From NCBI GenBank assembly GCA_045633005.1, contig JAZQXT010000051.1, positions 1 to 13,698 on the forward strand: 13,698 nt of DNA, given 5' to 3'. Positions 1-6,764 of the stretch are shown piece by piece. Positions within the stretch are counted from its first letter, which is position 1, and every line of letters starts with the position of its first letter. Under the pieces are notes generated by a model. That model saw nothing but the letters and a program-made list of their open reading frames with translations. It made no database searches and was not told the DNA's origin. This DNA comes from CAG-390 sp045633005. Its GTDB lineage: Bacteria > Bacillota > Clostridia > Oscillospirales > CAG-272. Both the position numbers and the translations under genes were made by a program.

Positions 1-43
1 CACGCTCCCAAACGTCGCGCGCTACCAACTGCGCCACACCCCG
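1..43 (-). tRNA. tRNA-Pro (anticodon TGG), 5' part only, cut by window start
   Basis: Read on the minus strand from 43 downwards the sequence begins CGGGGTGTGGCGCAG, continues with the D-loop TTGGTAGCGC, and reaches an anticodon loop reading TTTGGGA, which gives anticodon TGG (proline). The first five bases are a typical proline acceptor 5' arm. The variable loop, T arm and 3' end lie outside the window. A sigma-A-like promoter sits directly upstream at 52-80. Identity is confident from the anticodon and D arm. Confidence 0.9.
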
Positions 44-51
44 TTTCGATT

Positions 52-80
52 ATTATAGCACATTCTCGGCAGATTTGCAA
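52..80 (-). promoter_or_regulatory. Sigma-A-type promoter of tRNA-Pro
   Basis: On the minus strand TTGCAA (75-80) and TATAAT (52-57) are separated by exactly 17 bp. The predicted start is about two bases before the mature tRNA 5' end at 43, so the 5' leader would be very short. Confidence 0.75.
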
Positions 81-91
81 CAGATATTTTT

Positions 92-139
92 AAATTGACC
101 CTCGAAAATGTTTTCAAATCGACCTTCGAAAATATTCAC
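92..139. repeat. Two imperfect tandem 24-bp units
   Basis: The units at 92-115 and 116-139 share the core AAATYGACCYTCGAAAAT and match at 19 of 24 positions. They lie between the tRNA-Pro promoter and the terminator of the minus-strand Cys-rich gene. No coding potential or function is evident. Confidence 0.5.
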
Positions 140-173
140 TTAAATCTGCGGTGGTCGCCGCGATATAAAAGTC

Positions 174-211
174 AAAAGCGGCGGATGCGAGTCCTTGCAT
201 CCGCCGCTTTT
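174..211 (-). terminator. Intrinsic terminator of the Cys-rich protein gene
   Basis: A perfect 15-bp stem (174-188 with 197-211) encloses an 8-nt loop. On the minus strand it is GC-rich and ends in TTTT followed by GACTTTTAT. It starts three bases after the stop codon at 214. Confidence 0.9.
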
Positions 212-213
212 CA

Positions 214-924
214 TCATTCAAGCGTAAGGCTGTCGCAATTAAGAAAATCATGCGCCTGAATCAGCGAATTCGTCGCTATCAGCTTCTTTGCGCCGCACTT
301 ATCGCAACGGACAAGCACGCCGTCCTCGGTGATATCGACGGAATAATCGCCTTCCTCGCCGTCCTCAGCCGCTTCCCCGCTCTTTTCGCAACGGCAGAAT
401 ATCTTCCCCTCCGCCGCAAGATCGTGGATGACGAACATCACTATCTCATACACCTGTGGATCGGGCAGCGCCTCCTTATCCGCGTCAAAATCCCTGATCT
501 CGGACATTCCGTGCTCCTCAAGCATATCGAGCAGCTCAAGTTCGGAGCGCGCAAGCTCCGCCTTCACATGCTCAAGCTCGCCCACAAAGCATATATTTAT
601 CCCCGAATACGGACACGACATCACGAAGATATCCTTGCCGAAAAAGATCGACGTATTCACCGTAAAGGTATGCGGCTTGCCGCAGAATATGCAGGGCACG
701 GTAAGCCTTACCTTGCCTCCCTCCGCATCCTTGACGGCTACGACGTCAAGATGGCGGTTTGCATCGCTCTCCCCATTGCCCTTCCTTGACGGGCACTCGG
801 GATCGGAGCATTTAAGGCGCACTCTGTCGGCAGACAGACTAAACACGTCAACGGCGCTCATAACTCCCGCGCCGCAATCGGGACAGCGGTACGCGACCGC
901 AGTCTTTTTGGGTTCTATTATCAT
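214..924 (-). CDS. Cys-rich zinc-ribbon-like protein of unknown function
   Basis: I do not recognise a characterised family. The 236-aa protein is rich in cysteine pairs of the kind that bind zinc: CPDC at residues 14-17, then CSDPEC at 39-44, CIFC at 78-81, CPYSGINIC at 104-112, CRC near 178-180 and CDKC near the C-terminus. The CPxCG-like N-terminus recalls CpXC/zinc-ribbon proteins common in Clostridia, but that is a resemblance only. The middle (about 115-165) is acidic and probably helical. No signal peptide or membrane segment is visible, so it is likely cytoplasmic. A longer frame starts at 942, but nothing like a Shine-Dalgarno precedes it. The ATG at 924 has GGAGG 11 nt upstream, so I prefer it. 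The gene is single, with its own strong terminator. A 12-bp palindrome, GCCGAATTCGGC (946-957), lies just upstream and could be an operator. A TATACT -10 candidate (966-971) has no convincing -35. Confidence 0.75.
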   Translation of the reverse strand: MIIEPKKTAVAYRCPDCGAGVMSAVDVFSLSADRVRLKCSDPECPSRKGNGESDANRHLDVVAVKDAEGGKVRLTVPCIFCGKPHTFTVNTSIFFGKDIFVMSCPYSGINICFVGELEHVKAELARSELELLDMLEEHGMSEIRDFDADKEALPDPQVYEIVMFVIHDLAAEGKIFCRCEKSGEAAEDGEEGDYSVDITEDGVLVRCDKCGAKKLIATNSLIQAHDFLNCDSLTLE

Positions 925-1000
925 TTGGTTACGGTCCTCCATAGAGCCGAATTCGGCATCTGTACAGTATATGATGCCCCATACTAATGGTGATAATACC

Positions 1001-1040
1001 CATCAGCACCAAAAAGCGCTAAAGCTTTTTGGTGCTGATG
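1001..1040 (-). terminator. Perfect 17-bp hairpin after the foldase gene, without a U-tract
   Basis: Arms 1001-1017 and 1024-1040 are perfectly complementary around a 6-nt loop. The hairpin starts seven bases after the foldase stop codon at 1048, so it probably ends or protects that transcript. On the minus strand the base of the stem is followed by GGTATTATCACC and not by a U-run; the only U-run is inside the 3' arm. It is therefore either an atypical terminator, an RNA 3'-end stabiliser, or a palindromic repeat inserted between the genes. Confidence 0.5.
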
Positions 1041-1047
1041 AAAAATA

Positions 1048-2919
1048 TTATCTTCCGCTGATGAGTCCGATGGTGGTATCGTTAAACTTGATATTGTATA
1101 TCTTTGCCTGCTCGTCACACCAAGCGGAGTACTTCTCGTCAAGAAGTCCGTCTCTTGCGTCAGCCTTCCAAGCGATATCGCCCTCGCCAATGTAGTACAT
1201 GATGTGGTAACCGTAGGTGGTCTTTACGATATCAACGTCGCCGGCCTTGCGAGCCTCGTCGAACATCCAATCATTGAACTCCTCAACCATATCGCCGGGC
1301 TTTACGTTCTCGTACTTAACGCCCGAATCCTCGGTGTATTCCTTGCCGAGAGCCTCGAAAGCCTCAAGAGTGTTGATGCCGCCCTTGTAGAGAGCAAGAA
1401 CTCTTTCAGCCTCAGCCTTTGCCTTCTCCTCGGTCTCGTACTTATCCTTTGTAAAGAGGATGTGCGCAACGTCGCGAGTCTGCTCCTCGTTGATGTATGC
1501 CGCCTTGTTCAGAAGAACAACGGTGTAGGTGCTGGACTTTTCGCCCTCATCCTTAAGGATCTCCTTGTCGCCTGCCTTGCGTGCATCGTCAAATACCCAC
1601 GCGTCAAGCTTCTCGGTCTCCTCGCCCTTGGGATCGACGTAAGCCTTGCCCTCGCTGGTGATAGCAACGTACTCGGATTCCATATCCTTAGCAAGGTCGT
1701 CGCAGACCTTCTTTATAGCCTTACCGTATGCGGTCTTTTCGTCAAAGGTAGGAGCCTTGGGAGCCTCGTCCTTCTTATCCTCGTCAGCCTTCTCCTCAGC
1801 CTTATCCTCTGCCTTCTCGTCTTCCTTGGCATCAGCATCGACCTTTTCGATCAGCTCCTTAACGTACTTAAGGATAGCAGCCTTATCTTCGGCAAGCTTT
1901 TCAGCATCAGGAAGCTCATCGTCCTTAAGGGACTCGCTTTCTTCCTCATAATACTGATCAAAGAGTTCACCTGAAAGCTTATTGAGTATATAATCCTTAA
2001 CGTGTGCCTTGAATGCGTCTGCATCGTTTGCAGCGGCAAGAAGCGCGTCTGCAAGAGCCTTCATAGCGGTCTTTTCAGCCTCGTAAGCCGCCTTCTCCTC
2101 TGCAGTAGCCTCGCTACCTGCTACGGAAAGGGTTGCTCTGAAGCTATAGCTCATATAGTCAGCCTTATAGAAGTTTGCCTTATTGTTCTCAACGAAGGTC
2201 TCAAGGTCGCTGTCCTTGATGGTGGCGTCGGTCTCGTCGGTCCACTTATCCTTCCAGTTCTGTGCGAGATAGGAGATCTCAAGCGCGTCGCGGATATCAC
2301 CCTCGCCAACGCCGCTACCGTACATCATTTCTATGTAATCGCCAACGGAGAGATTGATCTCGACGGAGTTGTTCTTGAGGTAAGCCTCCTCGTAGGCAAC
2401 CACGCCCTCTTCTGCCATCTTGTAGAAGTCTTCAATATACTTTTCGATCTCTGCCTTATCCTCGTCGGTAAGCGTCATACCTGCCACTCTTGCCGCCTCA
2501 CAGCAGATGAGAAGCTCCTCTACCTGATTCTTTGCGGAGGTAGCAAAATAATCAAACCAAGTAATGCCGTTGGTCTTATCCTGCCACTGAGCCTTCAGCG
2601 ACGTGCTGGTATCTATGCCGAAATAGCTGGCATAAGAGCCGTACTGATTAAGGAAGTTGTCGTACTGCGTGTAAAGCAGGAAGGACATAGCGTCCTTGCT
2701 TACGGTGAAGTTGTCGGACGTTGCCGCAGGTCTCCACAGCGGAACGACGTTTACGACGAACAGAAGAACAAGACAAGCAACGAGCAGAAGCGACGCTACT
2801 ATCGATGCGATAGTTGTAAGCTTTGCCGCCGAATTCTTGTCTCCCTGATTCTTTGTTTTTTCGCTTTTTACAACGATTTCATTAGCTCTTTCGATTCTTG
2901 AGCGATTGCCTTTTCCCAT
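1048..2919 (-). CDS. Membrane-anchored parvulin-type peptidyl-prolyl cis-trans isomerase (PrsA/SurA-like foldase)
   Basis: The 623-aa protein has a short basic cytoplasmic N-terminus (1-33), one membrane segment (about 35-58) and a large extracellular part, as expected of a foldase that helps exported proteins fold outside the membrane. Residues about 60-330 form a SurA/PrsA-like helical chaperone region. Residues about 360-390 are an acidic Lys/Glu/Asp/Ala linker. The C-terminal parvulin domain (about 479-580) contains the usual AHILF start and a TTYGYHIMYY end. Part of that domain appears twice: WVFDDARKAGD (441-451) is repeated as WMFDEARKAGD (551-561), exactly 110 residues later. The first copy lacks the AHILF half, so it is a degenerate or divergent module. 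The protein is anchored by a TM helix with no lipobox, unlike Bacillus PrsA. AGAAAGG lies 13 nt before the ATG, a rather long spacing. A -10 candidate, TATAAT, lies at 3005-3010. The family call is strong; the substrate is unknown. Confidence 0.88.
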   Translation of the reverse strand: MGKGNRSRIERANEIVVKSEKTKNQGDKNSAAKLTTIASIVASLLLVACLVLLFVVNVVPLWRPAATSDNFTVSKDAMSFLLYTQYDNFLNQYGSYASYFGIDTSTSLKAQWQDKTNGITWFDYFATSAKNQVEELLICCEAARVAGMTLTDEDKAEIEKYIEDFYKMAEEGVVAYEEAYLKNNSVEINLSVGDYIEMMYGSGVGEGDIRDALEISYLAQNWKDKWTDETDATIKDSDLETFVENNKANFYKADYMSYSFRATLSVAGSEATAEEKAAYEAEKTAMKALADALLAAANDADAFKAHVKDYILNKLSGELFDQYYEEESESLKDDELPDAEKLAEDKAAILKYVKELIEKVDADAKEDEKAEDKAEEKADEDKKDEAPKAPTFDEKTAYGKAIKKVCDDLAKDMESEYVAITSEGKAYVDPKGEETEKLDAWVFDDARKAGDKEILKDEGEKSSTYTVVLLNKAAYINEEQTRDVAHILFTKDKYETEEKAKAEAERVLALYKGGINTLEAFEALGKEYTEDSGVKYENVKPGDMVEEFNDWMFDEARKAGDVDIVKTTYGYHIMYYIGEGDIAWKADARDGLLDEKYSAWCDEQAKIYNIKFNDTTIGLISGR

Positions 2920-3004
2920 AGTATTTTCAATACCTTTCTTTTTACTTTTTGGTCACGATACGTTGCCGCCGCTATGTAGGCGGCTCAATCAAGCAAACAT
3001 ATAT

Positions 3005-3010
3005 ATTATA
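3005..3010 (-). promoter_or_regulatory. Possible -10 box for the foldase gene
   Basis: TATAAT on the minus strand is AT-flanked but has no good -35 at 16-18 bp. Downstream, at 2965-2984, a 6-bp hairpin (GCCGCC/GGCGGC, 8-nt loop) would fall in the leader RNA. Transcription from RNase J may also read through, because no U-tract terminator was found in the 189 bp between the two genes. Confidence 0.35.
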
Positions 3011-3108
3011 CTTGTTTATGAGCCTTAATATTTTAACAAAATATGAACAAATGACAAACTTTTTGTGTCCGTCAGCAAGATTTTCATAATCTTCAAAAAA
3101 TATTCACA

Positions 3109-5037
3109 TTATAGGTCACTTATCATCGGTATGACGATGGGATTTCTTCCCGTTCTTGAGGAGAGGAGCTTTGCCACCTCGCGGCGCACCTTCTCCTTTA
3201 TCGTTTCAAGATCGGGCTTGCCCCTTTTGTATTCAAGCGAATCCGCAAGCACGTCTGCCGCCGCTATCTTTGCGTCGTATATCAGCTCCTCGGAATCGGG
3301 CACGTAGACAAATCCCTTCGTCACTATCTCGGGCGGAGAGATTATAAGCCTTGAGGTAAGCTCCACCGCGGCAAAGATGATAACTATACCGTCCTCGGAC
3401 AGATGCTTTCTGTCGCGCAGCACCGCATTACCGATGTCGCCCACACCGTAGCCGTCGATAAGCGTTCTGCCCGCCGTTACCGTTTCCGTTATCGCGGCGC
3501 TCCTCTTTCCGATCTCAAGAACGCTTCCAAGCTCCGATATAAAAATATTCTGCGCGGGTATACCCATGCTCTCGGCAAGCTCGCGGTTGGCGTTAAGGTG
3601 TCTGTATTCGCCGTGAATGGGCATATAGTACTTCGGCTTAACGAGCTGTTGCATAAGCTTTATCTCCTCGGCGCAGGCGTGTCCCGACGTATGAACGCCG
3701 TCGAGTATGCCGTCGTATATTACCTTGATGCCGTTGTGGGCAAATTCATTGATTATTCTTCCAATATATTTTTCATTTCCGGGTATCGTGCTTGACGACA
3801 GCACCACCACGTCGCGCGAGGTAAGGGATATCTGCGCGTGGTCGCCAAACGCCATACGATAAAGTGCCGACATAGGCTCGCCCTGACTTCCCGTGGTTAT
3901 GAGCGTCACGCTTGACGGCGCGGCGTTCTTCACCTCAGAAATATCCATCATCGTTCCCGCGGGCGGCTTCATATATCCAAGCTCGATAGCCGCGCTGACT
4001 ATGCTCTGCATGCTTCTGCCCGTCACAGCCACGCGCCTGCCGTGGCGCACGGAAAGGTCGATTATCTGCTGAACTCTGTGGACGTTTGAGGAAAACGTCG
4101 CAACTACTATCCTCTTATCCTGATTTGTCGAAAATACGTTTTCAAGCGCGGCTCCGACCTTTTTTTCCGAGGGCGTAAATCCGCCCCTCTCGGCGTTGGT
4201 GGACTCGCACATAAGAAGCTTAACTCCCTTTTTGCCAAGCTCGCCGAGGCGAACGATATCCATCATCTCGCCCTCGATTGGCGAAACGTCAAGCTTGAAA
4301 TCACCCGTATGAACTATAACGCCGCGCGGAGTCGAAAGCGCGATAGCGCAAGCGTCCGCAATAGAGTGGTTGACGTGAATAAATTCCGCCTCAAAAACGC
4401 CAAGCCTTACCTTATCTCCCGCCTTGACGACGTTGAGCTTCGGTTGGAAGCCGAGCTTGTGCTCGGGAAGCTTATTGCGGATAATGCCTATGGTCAGTGC
4501 CGTTCCGTAAACGGGCACACTTGCAAAGCGGCGCAAAAAGTACGGTATCGCACCTATATGGTCCTCGTGTCCGTGGGTAAGAACTACGCCGCGTATCTTG
4601 TCTCTGTTCGCCTCAAGATAGGAAAAATCGGGGATAACGAGGTCTATACCAAGCATATCCTCCTCGGGAAAGCCGAGGCCGCAATCTATAATAACGATGT
4701 CGTTATCAAATTCAACGACGGTCATATTCTTGCCTATCTCACCAAGACCTCCGAGTGGTATTACGCGAAGCTTCTTTTCGGGCGACGAGTCGCGCTGAGG
4801 TGCATTCTTTTTCTGTGCTTTCGGCGCGGTGTTTTTCGCAGACGCAGTCGCATCCTGCTTTGCGCCTTTTCCGCGTTTTTTCGTCGGCTGTTCCTTTTGC
4901 GCCTTGCCCTTTTTCGGCTTTTTATCAAATTCGTCGTAGCGGTCAAGCTCCTCGAGCATAGCGTCGATATCAAGCTTTCCCGCGTCGCGTGAGGCTTTTT
5001 CCTTGCCCTTTGCGGGAATGTTTTTTCTTTTTGCCAT
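3109..5037 (-). CDS. rnj: Ribonuclease J (metallo-beta-lactamase/beta-CASP RNase)
   Basis: RNase J is the combined endo- and 5'-to-3' exoribonuclease used by Firmicutes for mRNA turnover and rRNA maturation. The catalytic zinc motif HGHEDH is at 155-160, with further metal-site segments HVNHS (about 226-230) and HTGDFKLD (about 247-254). The beta-CASP part includes TFSSNVHR and GSQGEPMSA, followed by HTSGHA (about 449-454) and PIHGEYRHL. The C-terminal domain ends in RTGRNPIVIPMI, typical of the family. At 642 aa it is longer than the usual roughly 555 aa because of an N-terminal extension of about 88 residues, very rich in Lys with Gln/Ala/Pro and with no predicted fold, ahead of the conserved LRVIPLGGLGEIGKN. 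GGAG lies 5 nt before the ATG. It is transcribed from a consensus promoter at 5163-5191 with a leader of about 118 nt containing a hairpin. It is probably cytoplasmic and essential or near-essential, by analogy with the family. Confidence 0.95.
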   Translation of the reverse strand: MAKRKNIPAKGKEKASRDAGKLDIDAMLEELDRYDEFDKKPKKGKAQKEQPTKKRGKGAKQDATASAKNTAPKAQKKNAPQRDSSPEKKLRVIPLGGLGEIGKNMTVVEFDNDIVIIDCGLGFPEEDMLGIDLVIPDFSYLEANRDKIRGVVLTHGHEDHIGAIPYFLRRFASVPVYGTALTIGIIRNKLPEHKLGFQPKLNVVKAGDKVRLGVFEAEFIHVNHSIADACAIALSTPRGVIVHTGDFKLDVSPIEGEMMDIVRLGELGKKGVKLLMCESTNAERGGFTPSEKKVGAALENVFSTNQDKRIVVATFSSNVHRVQQIIDLSVRHGRRVAVTGRSMQSIVSAAIELGYMKPPAGTMMDISEVKNAAPSSVTLITTGSQGEPMSALYRMAFGDHAQISLTSRDVVVLSSSTIPGNEKYIGRIINEFAHNGIKVIYDGILDGVHTSGHACAEEIKLMQQLVKPKYYMPIHGEYRHLNANRELAESMGIPAQNIFISELGSVLEIGKRSAAITETVTAGRTLIDGYGVGDIGNAVLRDRKHLSEDGIVIIFAAVELTSRLIISPPEIVTKGFVYVPDSEELIYDAKIAAADVLADSLEYKRGKPDLETIKEKVRREVAKLLSSRTGRNPIVIPMISDL

Positions 5038-5125
5038 AAATACTCCTTTTCAAAATTTTTGCATAACAAACCCAAGCCCCCCGATAGGAGAGCCGTTTTC
5101 TTTATGTATTTTTTAATATGTAAGC

Positions 5126-5147
5126 CCTCGGAATCACATTCCGAAGG
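5126..5147 (-). promoter_or_regulatory. Hairpin in the RNase J 5' leader
   Basis: On the minus strand CTTCGGAAT and ATTCCGAGG form a 9-bp stem (one G-U) around the loop GTG. It would begin about 10 nt after the predicted transcription start. No U-tract follows, so it is not an ordinary terminator. A 5' stem can protect an mRNA from 5'-end-dependent decay; any link to feedback by RNase J is my inference. Confidence 0.5.
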
Positions 5148-5162
5148 AAAAATTCCATTTTT

Positions 5163-5191
5163 ATTATACACCAAAGCACGGCGTATGTCAA
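5163..5191 (-). promoter_or_regulatory. Consensus sigma-A promoter of rnj
   Basis: TTGACA (5186-5191) and TATAAT (5163-5168) on the minus strand are separated by exactly 17 bp, a full consensus match. The TGA inside TTGACA is also the stop codon of the upstream 95-aa gene (5188-5190), so promoter and gene end share bases. Confidence 0.9.
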
Positions 5192-5475
5192 GCGAATATT
5201 GCGATAACGCCGAGAACGGCGGCGGCAACGGAAAGAGTTGCGCCGATCCCCCAAGCCAAGCCCGCGCCAAAGCCGCGCCCGCGCGCCCTGCGGTAACGCC
5301 CGTTCCACCTTCTGTCAACGTATTCCGTAACTATCCGCTCCGCCTCCGCGACTATATCCTTGCCGTCCGTGCGCTCCGCGTCCTTGCGCAAAACGAAGCA
5401 CACGCTTTCAAAAAACGCGCTGTTCGGTTGCGATAGCCACACCACCTGCCGCATTTCTTCATTCCGTATATTCAT
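5188..5475 (-). CDS. Small tail-anchored membrane protein, unknown function
   Basis: I do not recognise this 95-aa protein. Residues 1-55 are soluble-looking, with a helical acidic stretch (DIVAEAERIVTEY). Residues about 55-68 are strongly basic (RRWNGRYRRARGR), and the last 27 residues are a single hydrophobic helix rich in Gly and Ala. By the positive-inside rule the N-terminus is cytoplasmic, making it a tail-anchored inner protein. Translation is well supported: GGAGG lies 7 nt before the ATG. No clear promoter was found in the 113 bp before the divergent abrB-like promoter. It may be co-transcribed with rnj, although rnj has its own promoter overlapping this gene's end. Confidence 0.7.
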   Translation of the reverse strand: MNIRNEEMRQVVWLSQPNSAFFESVCFVLRKDAERTDGKDIVAEAERIVTEYVDRRWNGRYRRARGRGFGAGLAWGIGATLSVAAAVLGVIAIFA

Positions 5476-5588
5476 TTTTCTTCCTCCATCCCGTGCTAAT
5501 TAAAATTATCTCCCCGCACCCTGCGCATTCATTCACCCATAAGCAATTTACAATATCACAAAAAACTGCTATTATTTGGGGTTTTGTG

Positions 5589-5617
5589 TTGACATATGTA
5601 AAAAAGTGTTGTATAAT
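5589..5617 (+). promoter_or_regulatory. Consensus sigma-A promoter of the AbrB-like gene
   Basis: TTGACA (5589-5594) and TATAAT (5612-5617) with a 17-bp spacer are a full match to consensus, suggesting high basal expression. The predicted leader is about 32 nt. Confidence 0.92.
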
Positions 5618-5655
5618 ATTTATGAACCCAATTAAATAACAAGGAGGGACAAATC

Positions 5656-5901
5656 GTGAAATCCACAGGCATAGTCAGGAAGATTGACGAGCTTGGCAGA
5701 ATCGTTCTGCCCATAGAGCTTCGTAAATCACTTGATATCAACGTCAAGGATCCCGTTGAGATCTTCGTTGACAACGAACGCATCATTTTACAGAAATACT
5801 CCCCCGCATGCATCTTCTGCGGCAACGTTGACAACGTGGCGTTTTTCAACGGTAAACGCATTTGCGCAGATTGTCTGGACAGTATAAAGAAAAACTTCTG
5901 A
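5656..5901 (+). CDS. AbrB/SpoVT-family transcriptional regulator with C-terminal CxxC pairs
   Basis: The 81-aa protein starts with a canonical AbrB/SpoVT swapped-hairpin DNA-binding domain: residues 5-45 contain GIVRKIDELGRIVLPIELRK, the family signature. In B. subtilis AbrB and SpoVT control transition-state and sporulation genes. AbrB-type domains act as dimers or tetramers. The C-terminal part (52-73) carries CIFC and CADC, a likely four-Cys zinc site that replaces the usual AbrB multimerisation tail. The start codon is GTG at 5656, fixed by AAGGAGGG (5641-5648) 7 nt upstream. The gene is monocistronic, with a consensus promoter and a strong terminator. The target genes cannot be told from the sequence. 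Autoregulation is possible, as in other family members, but was not seen. Confidence 0.9.
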   Translation: MKSTGIVRKIDELGRIVLPIELRKSLDINVKDPVEIFVDNERIILQKYSPACIFCGNVDNVAFFNGKRICADCLDSIKKNF

Positions 5902-5909
5902 CAAATATA

Positions 5910-5946
5910 AAAAAGAACGGTCACACGACCGTTCTTTTTGTTTTTT
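5910..5946 (+). terminator. Intrinsic terminator of the AbrB-like gene
   Basis: Perfect 13-bp stem (5910-5922 with 5927-5939), ACAC loop, then TTTTTG and six more T. It starts nine bases after the stop codon. Confidence 0.95.
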
Positions 5947-6029
5947 CACAAAAAAATCACCGTTTCATTACCAAATAAACCACATTAATATGTAAAATGA
6001 TATTGTAAAACATATCCAAGGAGAAAATG

Positions 6030-6764
6030 ATGTCCGACCAATTTATTTTCCGACGAGTGGAGAAAAAATACCGCATCACGCCCGTTCAGCGCTCACACTT
6101 GTTGGCGCTTGTCGGGGACAGACTAACGCCCGATAAGCACGGAAAAAGCACGGTCTGCTCTCTGTATCTCGACACCCCCGATTTTTTGCTGATACGAAAT
6201 TCCATAGATGCGAAAGCGTACAAGGAAAAGCTGCGTATCCGCAGCTACGGCACGCCGAGCAACGACTCAAAGGTGTTTTTTGAGATAAAAAAGAAATACA
6301 AGGGCATCGTTTACAAGCGGCGTGCTTCGATGACGCTTGCCGAGGCAAGAAAATACGTAAACGGCGGTGCGCCGCCGTTTGAGTCACAGATAATTGCGGA
6401 GATTGACTATGCAATGCGCTACTACCGCCACCCCTCGCCCGCTATGCTCGTAGCCTGCGAGAGAGAAGCGTTCTACAGCGCCGAAAACGCCGACCTTCGC
6501 CTTACCTTCGACTCGGACGTGCGCTACCGCACCTGCGAGCTATCGCTTGCAAGCGGCGCGGACGGCACGCCCATTGCAGACGGAGAAATAATACTTGAGA
6601 TCAAAACGGGCGGCGCAATGCCGCTGTGGCTTGCCCACGCACTTGATGCTTGCTCGATATACCCCACCTCATTTTCAAAATACGGCACGGCTTATATGCG
6701 AGAGTTGAAAGCACACGCCGAAGAAAAAGCAAAAGGAGAATATAAAAATGCCGGCAATCTTTGA
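6030..6764 (+). CDS. VTC domain protein, polyphosphate polymerase-like
   Basis: The 244-aa protein matches the VTC domain (CYTH/triphosphate tunnel superfamily), the catalytic fold of the yeast Vtc4 polyphosphate polymerase. The tunnel-type charged motifs are visible: RRVEKKYRI near the N-terminus, AYKEKLRIRSYG (about 64-75), FFEIKKKYKGIVYKRR (about 84-99) and an acidic/basic LEIKTGG near 190-197. These residues bind a polyanion and metal in characterised members. No membrane segment is present, so it should be cytoplasmic. Bacterial members are mostly untested; NTP-dependent polyphosphate synthesis is inference. Two ATGs are adjacent (6027 and 6030). AAGGAG (6018-6023) is only 3 nt from the first and 6 nt from the second, so I chose 6030. 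The gene overlaps the next by 17 nt, indicating translational coupling. The 125 bp upstream contain no strong promoter; a weak TAAAAT occurs near 5993. Confidence 0.85.
   Translation: MSDQFIFRRVEKKYRITPVQRSHLLALVGDRLTPDKHGKSTVCSLYLDTPDFLLIRNSIDAKAYKEKLRIRSYGTPSNDSKVFFEIKKKYKGIVYKRRASMTLAEARKYVNGGAPPFESQIIAEIDYAMRYYRHPSPAMLVACEREAFYSAENADLRLTFDSDVRYRTCELSLASGADGTPIADGEIILEIKTGGAMPLWLAHALDACSIYPTSFSKYGTAYMRELKAHAEEKAKGEYKNAGNL

Noticed and set aside
428..1195. Plus-strand 255-aa reading frame rich in Ser
   Set aside because: Antisense shadow of the Cys-rich gene and the foldase end. It crosses two hairpins and has no ribosome-binding site.
2965..2984. Terminator between RNase J and the foldase gene
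   Set aside because: The 6-bp GCCGCC/GGCGGC stem has no U-tract after it on either strand.
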